DNA from: Nematostella vectensis
Lineage: Eukaryota > Cnidaria > Anthozoa > Actiniaria > Edwardsiidae
Assembly: GCF_932526225.1 (NCBI RefSeq)
Contig: NC_064042.1
Location: 17,170,751-17,234,750 of the forward strand
Direction: 5' to 3'
Length of the DNA stretch: 64,000 nt
Shown here: piece by piece, positions 48,886 through 61,550 of the stretch
How the letters are laid out: each line of letters opens with the position of its first letter
How positions within the stretch are numbered: the stretch's first letter is position 1
Program-made: the position numbers and the translations under genes
The notes under the pieces: generated by a model
The model's database searches: none
What the model was told of the DNA's origin: nothing
Seen by the model: only the letters and a program-made list of their open reading frames with translations

Positions 48886-49803
48886 TCTATGTACTCATAA
48901 AGGGCTATCTAACCCTGCAATCAGATTTCGAATCGATCAAGAATTGACAAAAGCCGCTAATCTTTTTCCCTACCTTCCGAGACATTTTGAGTAGAGCCTG
49001 GGGACTAGGCATTAAGTCCGATTGATCTCAAACTTGGTCAGCATGAAGAAAGTATCAGCACTTAGTTAAGGTTAGAAAATCAAAAGCATAGCTTCAAAGT
49101 AAAGCTGTTAAAAAAGGCAGGAAAAAGGCCAAATTGCAACTTCTCCCTAGAAAATCTTTGCAAATATTGACTTTGGAGGACAACAAACTGCCTAGCGCCT
49201 ATATGGTTTTTCAAGAGCTTTCGAATGAGCCTATGCACGTTAAGATTGGATGAGTTTGAGTTTTTCAGTGGTCAAACAAGGTCCAAAATTGGTCCAAGGT
49301 AGAATATGAGCATTTCTGAAGTTAGTCGTAGCCTGCCCAAAGTCACGGGGAAGGTCCAACTATGCTAGTAGACACTAACTAAGAAAGATTCAGGACGAAG
49401 ATTGAAGTTTAGACTTTTTTTTGCAAACTTCCCAAAACTTTTTCTGTGCCGACGATTTCTTTCGATTTTCAAAAAATTCCTACTAGCCAGGAATGAGCAG
49501 CAGACAATAATTGCTACTATGCACGTTAAGATTGGATGAGTTTGAGTTTTTCAGTGTTCAAACAAGGTCCAAAAAAGGTCCAAAATCCAAAAACTTCAAA
49601 AAACCAAAATTCTTAATACTTGTCCAAATGAGCCGAAAATGGTATCATTCGAACCTTGACATTCCCCGGCGTGTGTTGCGTTAATCGGTTTTTTCATAAG
49701 TGCGCATGCGCAGAAATTATTTTCAAAAAAACTGTGTCCCGGAGGGTAGGGGACAACTTTTCGGGTCTATATACTTGAGCTAAAATTCTCAAACTCGGTA
49801 AGA
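48886..49803 (+). repeat. Medium unit M-1 (unit 69)
   Basis: 918 bp. A, B and the left of I are as in L units (first copy of GTTAAGG/GGCAGG alleles, GTGGTC in B). Then CAGACAATA joins CTATGCACG through the filler ATTGCTA (49510-49516), removing the right part of I and most of B'. C ends in the Lb manner (GCGTTAATCGG), unlike the other M units. Confidence 0.92.
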
Positions 49804-52338
49804 TCTATGTACTCATAAAGGGCTATCTAACCCTGCAATCAGATTTCGAATCGATCAAGAATTGACAAAAGCCGCTAATCTTTTTCCCTACCTTCCGGGA
49901 CATTTTGAGTAGGGCCTGGGGACTAGGAATTAAGTCCGATTGATCTCAAACTTGGTCAGCATGAAGAAAGTATCAGCACTTAGTAAAGGTTAGAAAATCA
50001 AAAGCATAGCTTCAAAGTAAAGCTGTTAAAAAAAGGCCGGAAAAAAGGCCAAATTGCACCTTCTCCCTAGAAAAACTTTGCAAATACTGACTTTGGAGGA
50101 CAACAAACTGCCTAGCGCCTATATGGTTTTTCAAGAGCTTTCGAATGAGCCTATGCACGTTTATATTTGATGAGTTTGAGTTTTTCAGTGTTCAAACAAG
50201 GTCCAAAAAAGGTCCAAAATCTAAAAACTTCAAAGAAACAAAATTCTTAATACTTGTCCAAATGAGCCGAAAATGGTATCATTCGAACCCTGACATTCCC
50301 CGGCGTGTGTTGCGCTATTCGGTTTTTTCATAAGTGCGCATGCGCAGAATTTTTTTTCCAAAAAAACTGTGTCCCGTAGGGTAGGGGACAACTTTTCGGG
50401 TCTATATACTTGAGCTAAAATTCTCAAACTCGGTAATATCTATGTACTCATAAAGGGCTATCTAACCCTGCAATCAGATTTCGAATCGATCAAGAATTGA
50501 CAAAAGGCGCTAATCTTTTTCCCTACCTTCTGAGACATTTTGAGTAGAGTCTAGGGACTAGGCATTAAGTCCGATTGATCTCAAACTTGGTCAGCATGAA
50601 GAAAGTATCAGCACTTAGTTCAGGTTAGAAAATCAAAAGCATAGCTTCAAAGTAAAGCTGTTAAAAAAGGCAGGAAAAAGGCCAAATTGCACCTTCTCCC
50701 TAGAAAATCTTTGCAAATATTGACTTTGGAGGACAACAAACTGCCTAGCGCCTATATGGTTTTTCGAGAGCTTTCGAATGAGCCTATGCACGTTAAGATT
50801 GGATGAGTTTCAGTTTTTCAGTGTTCAAACAAGGTCCAAAAAAGGTCCAAAATCTAAAAACTTCAAAAAACCAAAATTCTTAATACTTGTCCAAATGAGC
50901 CGAAAATGGTATCATTCGAACCCTGACATTCCCCGGCGTGTGTTGAGCTATTCGGTTTTTTCATAAGTGCGCATGCGCAGAAATTATTTTCAAAAAAACT
51001 GTGTCCCGGAAGGTAGGGGACAACTTTTCGGGTCTATATACTTGAGCTAAAATTCTCAAACTCGGTAAGATCTATGTACTCATAAAGGGCTATCTAACCC
51101 TGCAATCAGATTTCGAATCTATCAAGAATTGACAAAAGCCGCTAATCTTTTTCGCTACCTTCCGGGACATTTTGAGTAGGGCCTGGGGACTAGGAATTAA
51201 GTCCGATTGATCTCAAACTTGGTCAGCATGAAGAAAGTATCAGCACTTAGTAAAGGTAAGAAAATCAAAATCATAGCTTCAAAGTAAAGCTGTTAAAAAA
51301 GGCCGGAAAAAAAGGCCAAATTGCAACTTCTCCCTAGAAAATCTTTGCAGATATTGACTTTGGAGGACAACAAACTGCCTAGCGCCTATATGGTTTTTCG
51401 AGAGCTTTCGAATGAGCCTATGCACGTTAAGATTGGATGAGTTTCAGTTTTTCAGTGTTCAAACAAGGTCCAAAAAAGGTCCAAAATCTAAAAACTTCAA
51501 AAAACCAAAATTCTTAATACTTGTCCAAATGAGCCGAAAATGGTATCATTCGAACCCTGACATTCCCCGGCGTGTGTTGCGCTATTCGGTTTTTTCATAA
51601 GTGCGCATGCGCAGACATTTTTTCCAAAAAAACTGTGTCCCGTAGGGTAGGCGACAACTTTTCGGGTCTATATACTTGAGCTAAAATTCTCAAACTCGGT
51701 AAGATTTATGTACTCATAAAGGGCTATCTAACCCTGCAATCAGATTTCGAATCGATCAAGAATTGACAAAAGCCGCTAATCTTTTTCGCTACCTTCCGGG
51801 ACATTTTGAGTAGGGCCTGGGGACTAGGAATTAAGTCCGATTGATCTCAAACTTGGTCAGCATGAAGAAAGTATCAGCACTTAGTAAAGGTAAGAAAATC
51901 AAAAGCATAGCTTCAAAGTAAAACTGTTAAAAAAGGCCGGAAAAAAAGGCCAAATTGCAACTTCTCCCTAGAAAATCTTTGCAAATATTGACTTTGGAGG
52001 ACAACAAACTGCCAAGCGCCTATATGGTTTTTCAAGAGCTTTCGAATGAGCCTATGCACGTTAAGATTGGATGAGTTTGAGTTTTTCAGTGTTCAAACAA
52101 GGTCCAAAAAAGGTCCAAAATCTAAAAACTTCAAAAAACCAAAATTTTTAATACTTGTCCAAATGAGCCGCAAATGGTATCTTTCGAACCCTGACATTCC
52201 CCGGCGTGTGTTGCGCTATTCGGTTTTTTCATAAGTGCGCATGCGCAGAAATTTTTTCCAAAAAAACTGTGTCCCGGAGGGTAGGGGACAACTTTTCGGG
52301 TCTATATACTTGAGCTAAAATTCTCAAACTCGGCAATA
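49804..52338 (+). repeat. Four short units, partial copy of the five-unit repeat (units 70-73)
   Basis: Unit starts: 49804, 50439, 51071, 51705. They follow the order of units 62-66 with one unit missing. Unit 71 starts like unit 63 but ends like unit 64 (GTTGAGCTATT). Unit 72 starts like unit 66 (GGTAAGAAAATC), has a unit-63-like middle (TTTCGAGAGC, GTTTCAG) and ends like unit 65 (GTAGGCGACAAC). Unit 73 matches unit 66. Confidence 0.9.
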
Positions 52339-53454
52339 TCTATGTACTCATGAAGGGCTATCTAACCCTGCAATCAGATTTCGAATCGATCAAGAATTGA
52401 CAAAAGCCGCTAATTTTTTTCCCTACCTTCCGGGACATTTTGAGTAGGGCCTGGGGACTAGGAATTAAGTCCGATTGATCTCAAACTTGGTCAGCATGAA
52501 GAAAGTATCAGCACTTAGTAAAGGTTAGAAAATCAAAAGCATAGTTTCAAAGTAAAGCTGTTAAAAAAGGCCGGAAAAAAGGCCAAATTGCAACTTCTCC
52601 CTAGAAAATCTTTGCAAATATTGACTTTGGAGGACAACAAACTGCCTAGCGCCTATATGGTTTTTCAAGAGCTTTCGAATGAGCCTATGCACGTTAAGAT
52701 TGGATGAGTTTGAGTTTTTCAGTGGTCAAACAAGGTCCAAAATTGGTCCAAGGTAGAATATGAGCATTTCTGAAGTTAGTCGTAGCCTGCCCAAAGTCAC
52801 GGGGAAGGTCCAACTATGCTAGTAGACACTAACTAAGAAAGATTCTGGACGAAGATTGAAGTTTAGACTTTTTTTTGCAAACTTCCCAAAACTTTTTGTG
52901 CCGACGATTTCTTTCGATTATCAAAAAATTCCCACTAGCCAGGAATGAGCAGCAGACAATACTTTGATGTATGAGGTTAGTGTCCATGCGCATCTCTATA
53001 TCATAAGCGAAAAAAATTTCCAGAAACGATTGTGCATGTACGACTTTTTGGGTGTTAAAAATGATACAAATTGCACATTTTCCTTAACATATCTTTGCAA
53101 ATATTGACTTTGGAGGACAACAATCTGCATAGCGCTTATATGGTTTTTCAAGAGCTTTCGAATGAGCCTATGCACGTTAAGATTGAATGAGTTTGAGTTT
53201 TTCAGTGTTCAAACAAGGTCCAAAAAAGGTCCAAAATCTAAAAACTTCAAAAAACCAAAATTCTTAATACTTGTCCAAATGAGCCGCAAATGGTATCATT
53301 CAAACCCTGACATTCCCCGGCGTGTGTTGCGCTATTCAGTTTTTTCATAAGTGCGCATGCGCAGAAATTTTTTCCCAAAAAACTGTGTTTCGGAGGGTAG
53401 GGGACAACTTTTCGGGTCTATATACTTGAGCTAAAATTCTCAAACTCGGTAAGA
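52339..53454 (+). repeat. Long chimeric unit Lb'-2 (unit 74)
   Basis: 1116 bp. Up to about 53085 it is Lb' (GATTCTGG, GATTATC, TTTGGGTGTT). From about 53121 it is Lc: B' has AATCTGCATAGCGCTT and C has ATTCAGTTTTTT and GTGTTTCGGAGG. It marks the switch to the right-hand part of the array. Confidence 0.92.
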
Positions 53455-54373
53455 TCTATGTACTCATAAAGGGCTATCTAACCCTGCATTCAGATTTCGA
53501 ATCGATCAAGAATTGACAAAAGCCGCTAATCTTTTTCCCTACCTTCCGAGACATTTTGAGTAGAGCCTGGGGACTAGGCATTAAGTCCGATTGATCTCAA
53601 ACTTGGTCAGCATGAAGAAAGTATCAGCACTTAGTTAAGGTTAGAAAATCAAAAGCATAGCTTCAAAGTAAAGCTGTTAAAAAAGGCAGGAAAAAGGCCA
53701 AATTGCAACTTCTCCCTAGAAAATCTTTGCAAATATTGACTTTGGAGGACAACAAACTGCCTAGCGCCTATATGGTTTTTCAAGAGCTTTCGAATGAGCC
53801 TATGCACGTTAAGATTGGATGAGTTTGAGTTTTTCAGTGGTCAAACAAGGTCCAAAATTGGTCCAAGGTAGAATATGAGCATTTCTGAAGTTAGTCGTAG
53901 CCTGCCCAAAGTCACGGGGAAGGTCCAACTATGCTAGTAGACACTAACTAAGAAAGATTCAGGACGAAGATTGAAGTTTAGACTTATTTTTGCAAACTTC
54001 CCAAAACTTTTTTTGTGCCGACGATTTCTTTCGATTTTCAAAAAAATCCTACTAGCCAGGAATGAGCAGCAAACAATAATTGCTACTATGCACGTTAAGA
54101 TTGGATGAGTTTGAGTTTTTCAGTGTTCAAACAAGGTCCAAAAAAGGTCCAAAATCCAAAAACTTCAAAAAACCAAAATTCTTAATACTTGTCCAAATGA
54201 GCCGAAAATGGTATCATTCGAACCTTGACATTCCCCGGCGTGTGTTGCGCTATTCGGTTTTTTCATAAGTGCGCATGCGCAGAAATTATTTCCAAAAAAA
54301 ACTGTGTCCCGGAGGGTAGGGGACAACTTTTCGGGTCTATATACTTGAGCTAAAATTCTCAAACTCGGTAAGA
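53455..54373 (+). repeat. Medium unit M-2 (unit 75)
   Basis: 919 bp. Filler ATTGCTA at 54079-54085. Has GCATTCAGATTTC near its start and GACTTATTTTTGC in I. Confidence 0.92.
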
Positions 54374-55292
54374 TCTATGTACTCATAAAGGGCTATCTAA
54401 CCCTGCAATCAGATTTCGAATCGATCAAGAATTGACAAAAGCCGGTAATCTTTTTCCCTACCTTCCGAGACATTTTGAGTAGAGTCTAGGGACTAGGCAT
54501 TAAGTCCGATTGATCGCAAACTTGGTCAGCATGAAGAAAGTATCAGCACTTAGTTAAGGTTAGAAAATCAAAAGCATAGCTTCAAAGTAAAGCTGTTAAA
54601 AAAGGCAGGAAAAAGGCCAAATTGCAACTTCTCCCTAGAAAATCTTTGCAAATATTGACTTTGGAGGACAACAAACTGCCTAGCGCCTATATGGTTTTTT
54701 AAGAGCTTTCGAATGAGCCTATGCACGTTAAGATTGGATGAGTTTGAGTTTTTCAGTGGTCAAACAAGGTCCAAAATTGGTCCAAGGTAGAATATGAGCA
54801 TTTCTGAAGTTAGTCGTAGCCTGCCCAAAGTCACGGGGAAGGTCCAACTATGCTAGTAGACACTAACTAAGAAAGATTCAGGACGAAGATTGAAGTTTAG
54901 ACTTATTTTTGCAAACTTCTTAAAACTTTTTTTGTGCCGACGATTTCTTTCGATTTTCAAAAAAATCCTACTAGCCAGGAATGAGCAGCAAACAATAATT
55001 GCTACTATGCACGTTAAGATTGGATGAGTTTGAGTTTTTCAGTGTTCAAACAAGGTCCAAAAAAGGTCCAAAATCCAAAAACTTCAAAAAACCAAAATTC
55101 TTAATACTTGTCCAAATGAGCCGAAAATGGTATCATTCGAACCTTGACATTCCCCGGCGTGTGTTGCGCTATTCGGTTTTTTCATAAGTGCGCATGCGCA
55201 GAAATTATTTCCAAAAAAAACTGTGTCCCGGAGGGTAGGGGACAACTTTTCGGGTCTATATACTTGAGCTAAAATTCTCAAACTCGGTAAGA
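54374..55292 (+). repeat. Medium unit M-3 (unit 76)
   Basis: 919 bp, directly after M-2 with no other unit between. Filler at 54998-55004. Has AAGCCGGTAATC, TTGATCGCAAAC and AACTTCTTAAAAC; shares GACTTATTTTTGC with M-2. Confidence 0.92.
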
Positions 55293-55924
55293 TCTATGTA
55301 CTCATAAAGGGCTATCTAACCCTGCAATCAGATTTCGAATCGATCAAGAATTGACAAAAGCCGGTAATCTTTTTCCCTACCTTCCGAGACATTTTGAGTA
55401 GAGTCTAGGGACTAGGCATTAAGTCCGATTGATCGCAAACTTGGTCAGCATGAAGAAAGTATCAGCACTTAGTAAAGGTTAGAAAATCAAAAGCATAGCT
55501 TTAAAGTAAAGCTGTTAAAAAAGGCAGGAAAAAGGCCAAATTGCACCTTCTCCCTAGAAAATCTTTGCAAATATTGACTTTGGGGGACAACAAACTGCCT
55601 AGAGCCTATATGGTTTTTCAAGAGCTTTCGGATGAGCCTATGCACGTTAAGATTGGATGAGTTTGAGTTTTTCAGTGGTCAAACAAGGTCCAAAAAAGGT
55701 CCAAAATCTAAAAACTTCAAAAAACCAAAATTCCTAATACTTGTCCAAATGAGCCGAAAATGGTATCATTCGAACCCTGACATTCCCCGGCGTGTGTTGC
55801 GCTATTCGGTTTTTTCTTAAGTGCGCATGCGCAGAAATTATTTCCAAAAAAACTGTGTCCCGGAGGGTAGGGAACAACTTTTCGGGTCTATATACTTGAG
55901 CTAAAATTCTCAAACTCGGTAAGA
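55293..55924 (+). repeat. Short unit with long-unit marker (unit 77)
   Basis: 632 bp. A is of the M-3 type (GCCGGTAATC, GATCGCAAAC). B carries TTCAGTGGTC (55671-55680), otherwise found only in L and M units, and is followed directly by an S-type junction AAAAAAGGTCC. Private group marks shared with the units at 59999 and 61551: TTTGGGGGAC, TTCGGATGAG, ATTCCTAATAC, TTTTTTCTTAAG. Confidence 0.9.
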
Positions 55925-57041
55925 TCTATGTACTCATAAAGGGCTATCTAACCCTGCAATCAGATTTCGAATCGATCAAGAATTGACAAAAGCCGCTAAT
56001 CTTTTTCCCTACCTTCCGAGACATTTTGAGTAGAGCCTGGGGACTAGGCATTAAGTCCGATTGATCTCAAACTTGGTCAGCATGAAGAAAGTATCAGCAC
56101 TTAGTTAAGGTTAGAAAATCAAAAGCATAGCTTCAAAGTAAAGCTGTTAAAAAAGGCAGGAAAAAGGCCAAATTGCAACTTCTCCCTAGAAAATCTTTGC
56201 AAATATTGACTTTGGAGGACAACAAACTGCCTAGCGCCTATATGGTTTTTCAAAAGCTTTCGAATGAGCCTATGCACGTTAAGATTGGATGAGTTTGAGT
56301 TTTTCAGTGGTCAAACAAGGTCCAAAATTGGTCCAAGGTAGAATATGAGCATTTCTGAAGTTAGTCGTAGCCTGCCCAAAGTCACGGGGAAGGTCCAACT
56401 ATGCTAGTAGACACTAACTAAGAAAGATTCAGGACGAAGATTGAAGTTTAGACTTTTTTTTGCAAACTTCCCAAAACTGTTTCTGTGCCGACGATTTCTT
56501 TCGATTTTCAAAAAATTCCCACTAGCCAGGAATGAGCAGCAGACAATACTTTGATGTATGAGGTTAGTGTCCATGCGCATTTCTATATCATAAGCGAAAA
56601 AAATCTCCGGAAACGATTTTGCATGTACGACTTTTTGGGGGTTAAAAATGATACAAATTGCACCTTCTCCCTAGAAAATCTTTGCAAATATTGACTTTGG
56701 AGGACAACAATCTGCATAGCGCTTATATGGTTTTTCAAGAGCTTTCGAATGAGCCTATGCACGTTAAGATTGGATGAGTTTGAGTTTTTCAGTGTTCAAA
56801 CAAGGTCCAAAAAAGGTCCAAAATCTAAAAACTTCAAAAAACCAAAATTCTTAATACTTGTCCAAATGAGCCGCAAATGGTATCATTCAAACCCTGACAT
56901 TCCCCGGCGTGTGTTGCGCTATTCAGTTTTTTCATAAGTGCGCATGCGCAGAAATTTTTTCCCAAAAAACTGTGTTTCGGAGGGTAGGGGACAACTTTTC
57001 GGGTCTATATACTTGAGCTAAAATTCTCAAACTCGGTAAGA
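55925..57041 (+). repeat. Long unit Lc-1 (unit 78)
   Basis: 1117 bp. Lc hallmarks: AACTGTTTCTGTGCC, CGCATTTCTATATC and ATCTCCGGAAAC in I, AATCTGCATAGCGCTT in B', ATTCAGTTTTTT and GTGTTTCGGAGG in C. With the next unit it forms a 2037-bp repeat. Confidence 0.93.
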
Positions 57042-57961
57042 TCTATGTACTCATAAAGGGCTATCTAACCCTGCATTCAGATTTCGAATCGATCAAGAAT
57101 TGACAAAAGCCGCTAATCTTTTTCCCTACCTTCCGAGACATTTTGAGTAGAGCCTGGGGACTAGGCATTAAGTCCGATTGATCTCAAACTTGGTCAGCAT
57201 GAAGAAAGTATCAGCACTTAGTTAAGGTTAGAAAATCAAAAGCATAGCTTCAAAGTAAAGCTGTTAAAAAAGGCAGGAAAAAGGCCAAATTGCAACTTCT
57301 CCCTAGAAAATCTTTGCAAATATTGACTTTGGAGGACAACAAACTGCCTAGCGCCTATATGGTTTTTCAAGAGCTTTCGAATGAGCCTATGCACGTTAAG
57401 ATTGGATGAGTTTGAGTTTTTCAGTGGTCAAACAAGGTCCAAAATTGGTCCAAGGTAGAATATGAGCATTTCTGAAGTTAGTCGTAGCCTGCCCAAAGTC
57501 ACGGGGAAGGTCCAACTATGCTAGTAGACACTAACTAAGAAAGATTCAAAGACGAAGATTGAAGTTTAGACTTTTTTTTGCAAACTTCCCAAAACTTTTT
57601 CTGTGCCGACGATTTCTTTCGATTTTCAAAAAAATCCTATTAGCCAGGAATGAGCAGCAGACAATAATTGCTACTATGCACGTTAAGATTGGATGAGTTT
57701 GAGTTTTTCAGTGTTCAAACAAGGTCCAAAAAAGGTCCAAAATCCAAAAACTTCAAAAAACCAAAATTCTTAATACTTGTCCAAATAAGCCGAAAATGGT
57801 ATCATTCGAACCTTGACATTCCCCGGCGTGTGTTGCGCTATTCGGTTTTTTCATAAGTGCGCATGCGCAGAAATTATTTCCAAAAAAAACTGTGTCCCGG
57901 AGGGTAGGGGACAACTTTTCGGGTCTATATACTTGAGCTAAAATTCTCAAACTCGGTAAGA
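57042..57961 (+). repeat. Medium unit M-4 (unit 79)
   Basis: 920 bp. Filler at 57667-57673. GATTCAAAGACG replaces GATTCAGGACG, adding a base. Private ATCCTATTAGCC and CCAAATAAGCC. Confidence 0.92.
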
Positions 57962-59078
57962 TCTATGTACTCATAAAGGGCTATCTAACCCTGCAATCAG
58001 ATTTCGAATCGATCAAGAATTGACAAAAGCCGGTAATCTTTTTCCCTACCTTCCGAGACATTTTGAGTAGAGTCTAGGGACTAGGCATTAAGTCCGATTG
58101 ATCTCAAACTTGGTCAGCATGAAGAAAGTATCAGCACTTAGTTAAGGTTAGAAAATCAAAAGCATAGCTTCAAAGTAAAGCTGTTAAAAAAGGCAGGAAA
58201 AAGGCCAAATTGCAACTTCTCCCTAGAAAATCTTTGCAAATATTGACTTTGGAGGACAACAAACTGCCTAGCGCCTATATGGTTTTTCAAAAGCTTTCGA
58301 ATGAGCCTATGCACGTTAAGATTGGATGAGTTTGAGTTTTTCAGTGGTCAAACAAGGTCCAAAATTGGTCCAAGGTAGAATATGAGCATTTCTGAAGTTA
58401 GTCGTAGCCTGCCCAAAGTCACGGGGAAGGTCCAACTATGCTAGTAGACACTAACTAAGAAAGATTCAGGACGAAGATTGAAGTTTAGACTTTTTTTTGC
58501 AAACTTCCCAAAACTGTTTCTGTGCCGACGATTTCTTTCGATTTTCAAAAAATTCCCACTAGCCAGGAATGAGCAGCAGACAATACTTTGATGTATGAGG
58601 TTAGTGTCCATGCGCATTTCTATATCATAAGCGAAAAAAATCTCCGGAAACGATTTTGCATGTACGACTTTTTGGGGGTTAAAAATGATACAAATTGCAC
58701 CTTCTCCCTAGAAAATCTTTGCAAATATTGACTTTGGAGGACAACAATCTGCATAGCGCTTATATGGTTTTTCAAGAGCTTTCGAATGAGCCTATGCACG
58801 TTAAGATTGGATGAGTTTGAGTTTTTCAGTGTTCAAACAAGGTCCAAAAAAGGTCCAAAATCTAAAAACTTCAAAAAACCAAAATTCTTAATACTTGTCC
58901 AAATGAGCCGCAAATGGTATCATTCAAACCCTGACATTCCCCGGCGTGTGTTGCGCTATTCAGTTTTTTCATAAGTGCGCATGCGCAGAAATTTTTTCCC
59001 AAAAAACTGTGTTTCGGAGGGTAGGGGACAACTTTTCGGGTCTATATACTTGAGCTAAAATTCTCAAACTCGGTAAGA
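57962..59078 (+). repeat. Long unit Lc-2 (unit 80)
   Basis: 1117 bp, exactly 2037 bp after Lc-1. Its A segment is of the GCCGGTAATC/GAGTCTAGG type, unlike Lc-1 (GCCGCTAATC/GAGCCTGG), so the two Lc units differ at the left and agree from B onward. Confidence 0.93.
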
Positions 59079-59998
59079 TCTATGTACTCATAAAGGGCTA
59101 TCTAACCCTGCATTCAGATTTCGAATCGATCAAGAATTGACAAAAGCCGCTAATCTTTTTCCCTACCTTCCGAGACATTTTGAGTAGAGCCTGGGGACTA
59201 GGCATTAAGTCCGATTGATCTCAAACTTGGTCAGCATGAAGAAAGTATCAGCACTTAGTTAAGGTTAGAAAATCAAAAGCATAGCTTCAAAGTAAAGCTG
59301 TTAAAAAAGGCAGGAAAAAGGCCAAATTGCAACTTCTCCCTAGAAAATCTTTGCAAATATTGACTTTGGAGGACAACAAACTGCCTAGCGCCTATATGGT
59401 TTTTCAAGAGCTTTCGAATGAGCCTATGCACGTTAAGATTGGATGAGTTTGAGTTTTTCAGTGGTCAAACAAGGTCCAAAATTGGTCCAAGGTAGAATAT
59501 GAGCATTTCTGAAGTTAGTCGTAGCCTGCCCAAAGTCACGGGGAAGGTCCAACTATGCTAGTAGACACTAACTAAGAAAGATTCAAAGACGAAGATTGAA
59601 GTTTAGACTTTTTTTTGCAAACTTCCCAAAACTTTTTCTGTGCCGACGATTTCTTTCGATTTTCAAAAAAATCCTACTAGCCAGGAATGAGCAGCAGACA
59701 ATAATTGCTACTATGCACGTTAAGATTGGATGAGTTTGAGTTTTTCAGTGTTCAAACAAGGTCCAAAAAAGGTCCAAAATCCAAAAACTTCAAAAAACCA
59801 AAATTCTTAATACTTGTCCAAATGAGCCGAAAATGGTATCATTCGAACCTTGACATTCCCCGGCGTGTGTTGCGCTATTCGGTTTTTTCATAAGTGCGCA
59901 TGCGCAGAAATTATTTCCAAAAAAAACTGTGTCCCGGAGGGTAGGGGACAACTTTTCGGGTCTATATACTTGAGCTAAAATTCTCAAACTCGGTAAGA
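59079..59998 (+). repeat. Medium unit M-5 (unit 81)
   Basis: 920 bp, exactly 2037 bp after M-4. Filler at 59704-59710. Confidence 0.92.
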
Positions 59999-60630
59999 TC
60001 TATGTACTCATAAAGGGCTATCTAACCCTGCAATCAGATTTCGAATCGATCAAGAATTGACAAAAGCCGGTAATCTTTTTCCCTACCTTCCGAGACATTT
60101 TGAGTAGAGTCTAGGGACTAGGCATTAAGTCCGATTGATCTCAAACTTGGTCAGCATGAAGAAAGTATCAGCACTTAGTAAAGGTTAGAAAATCAAAAGC
60201 ATAGCTTCAAAGTAAAGCTGTTAAAAAAGGCAGGAAAAAGGCCAAATTGCACCTTCTCCCTAGAAAATCTTTGCAAATATTGACTTTGGGGGACAACAAA
60301 CTGCCTAGCGCCTATATGGTTTTTCAAGAGCTTTCGGATGAGCCTATGCACGTTAAGATTGGATGAGTTTGAGTTTTTCAGTGGTCAAACAAGGTCCAAA
60401 AAAGGTCCAAAATCTAAAAACTTCAAAAAACCAAAATTCCTAATACTTGTCCAAATGAGCCGAAAATGGTATCATTCGAACCCTGACATTCCCCGGCGTG
60501 TGTTGCGCTATTCGGTTTTTTCTTAAGTGCGCATGCGCAGAAATTATTTAAAAAAAAACTGTGTCCCGGAGGGTAGGGAACAACTTTTCGGGTCTATATA
60601 CTTGAGCTAAAATTCTCAAACTCGGTAAGA
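59999..60630 (+). repeat. Short unit with long-unit marker (unit 82)
   Basis: 632 bp. GTGGTC marker near 60381-60386. Same group as unit 77; has ATTATTTAAAAAAAAAC in C, shared only with unit 84. Confidence 0.9.
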
Positions 60631-61550
60631 TCTATGTACTCATAAAGGACTATCTAACCCTGCATTCAGATTTCGAATCGATCAAGAATTGACAAAAGCC
60701 GCTAATCTTTTTCCCTACCTTCCGAGACATTTTGAGTAGAGCCTGGGGACTAGGCATTAAGTCCGATTGATCTCAAACTTGGTCAGCATGAAGAAAGTAT
60801 CAGCACTTAGTTAAGGTTAGAAAATCAAAAGCATAGCTTCAAAGTAAAGCTGTTAAAAAAGGCAGGAAAAAGGCCAAATTGCAACTTCTCCCTAGAAAAT
60901 CTTTGCAAATATTGACTTTGGAGGACAACAAACTGCCTAGCGCCTATATGGTTTTTCAAGAGCTTTCGAATGAGCCTATGCACGTTAAGATTGGATGAGT
61001 TTGAGTTTTTCAGTGGTCAAACAAGGTCCAAAATTGGTCCAAGGTAGAATATGAGCATTTCTGAAGTTAGTCGTAGCCTGCCCAAAGTCACGGGGAAGGT
61101 CCAACTATGCTAGTAGACACTAACTAAGAAAGATTCAAAGACGAAGATTGAAGTTTAGACTTTTTTTTGCAAACTTCCCAAAACTTTTTCTGTGCCGACG
61201 ATTTCTTTCGATTTTCAAAAAAATCCTACTAGCCAGGAATGAGCAGCAGACAATAATTGCTACTATGCACGTTAAGATTGGATGAGTTTGAGTTTTTCAG
61301 TGTTCAAACAAGGTCCAAAAAAGGTCCAAAATCCAAAAACTTCAAAAAACCAAAATTCTTAATACTTGTCCAAATGAGCCGAAAATGGTATCATTCGAAC
61401 CTTGACATTCCCCGGCGTGTGTTGCGCTATTCGGTTTTTTCATAAGTGCGCATGCGCAGAAATTATTTCCAAAAAAAACTGTGTCCCGGAGGGTAGGGGA
61501 CAACTTTTCGGGTCTATATACTTGAGCTAAAATTCTCAAACTCGGTAAGA
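60631..61550 (+). repeat. Medium unit M-6 (unit 83)
   Basis: 920 bp. Filler at 61256-61262. Starts with CATAAAGGACTATC and GCATTCAG, shared with the last unit of the window. Confidence 0.92.

Larger units (their letters stand above)
55925..57961 (+). repeat. Lc+M dimer, 2037 bp, copy 1
   Basis: One Lc unit (1117 bp) and one M unit (920 bp). The next 2037 bp repeat it with the same two lengths. Confidence 0.9.
57962..59998 (+). repeat. Lc+M dimer, 2037 bp, copy 2
   Basis: Second copy; its Lc unit has an A segment from the M-3/M-4 neighbourhood, so the duplication boundary is offset from the unit start. Confidence 0.9.
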
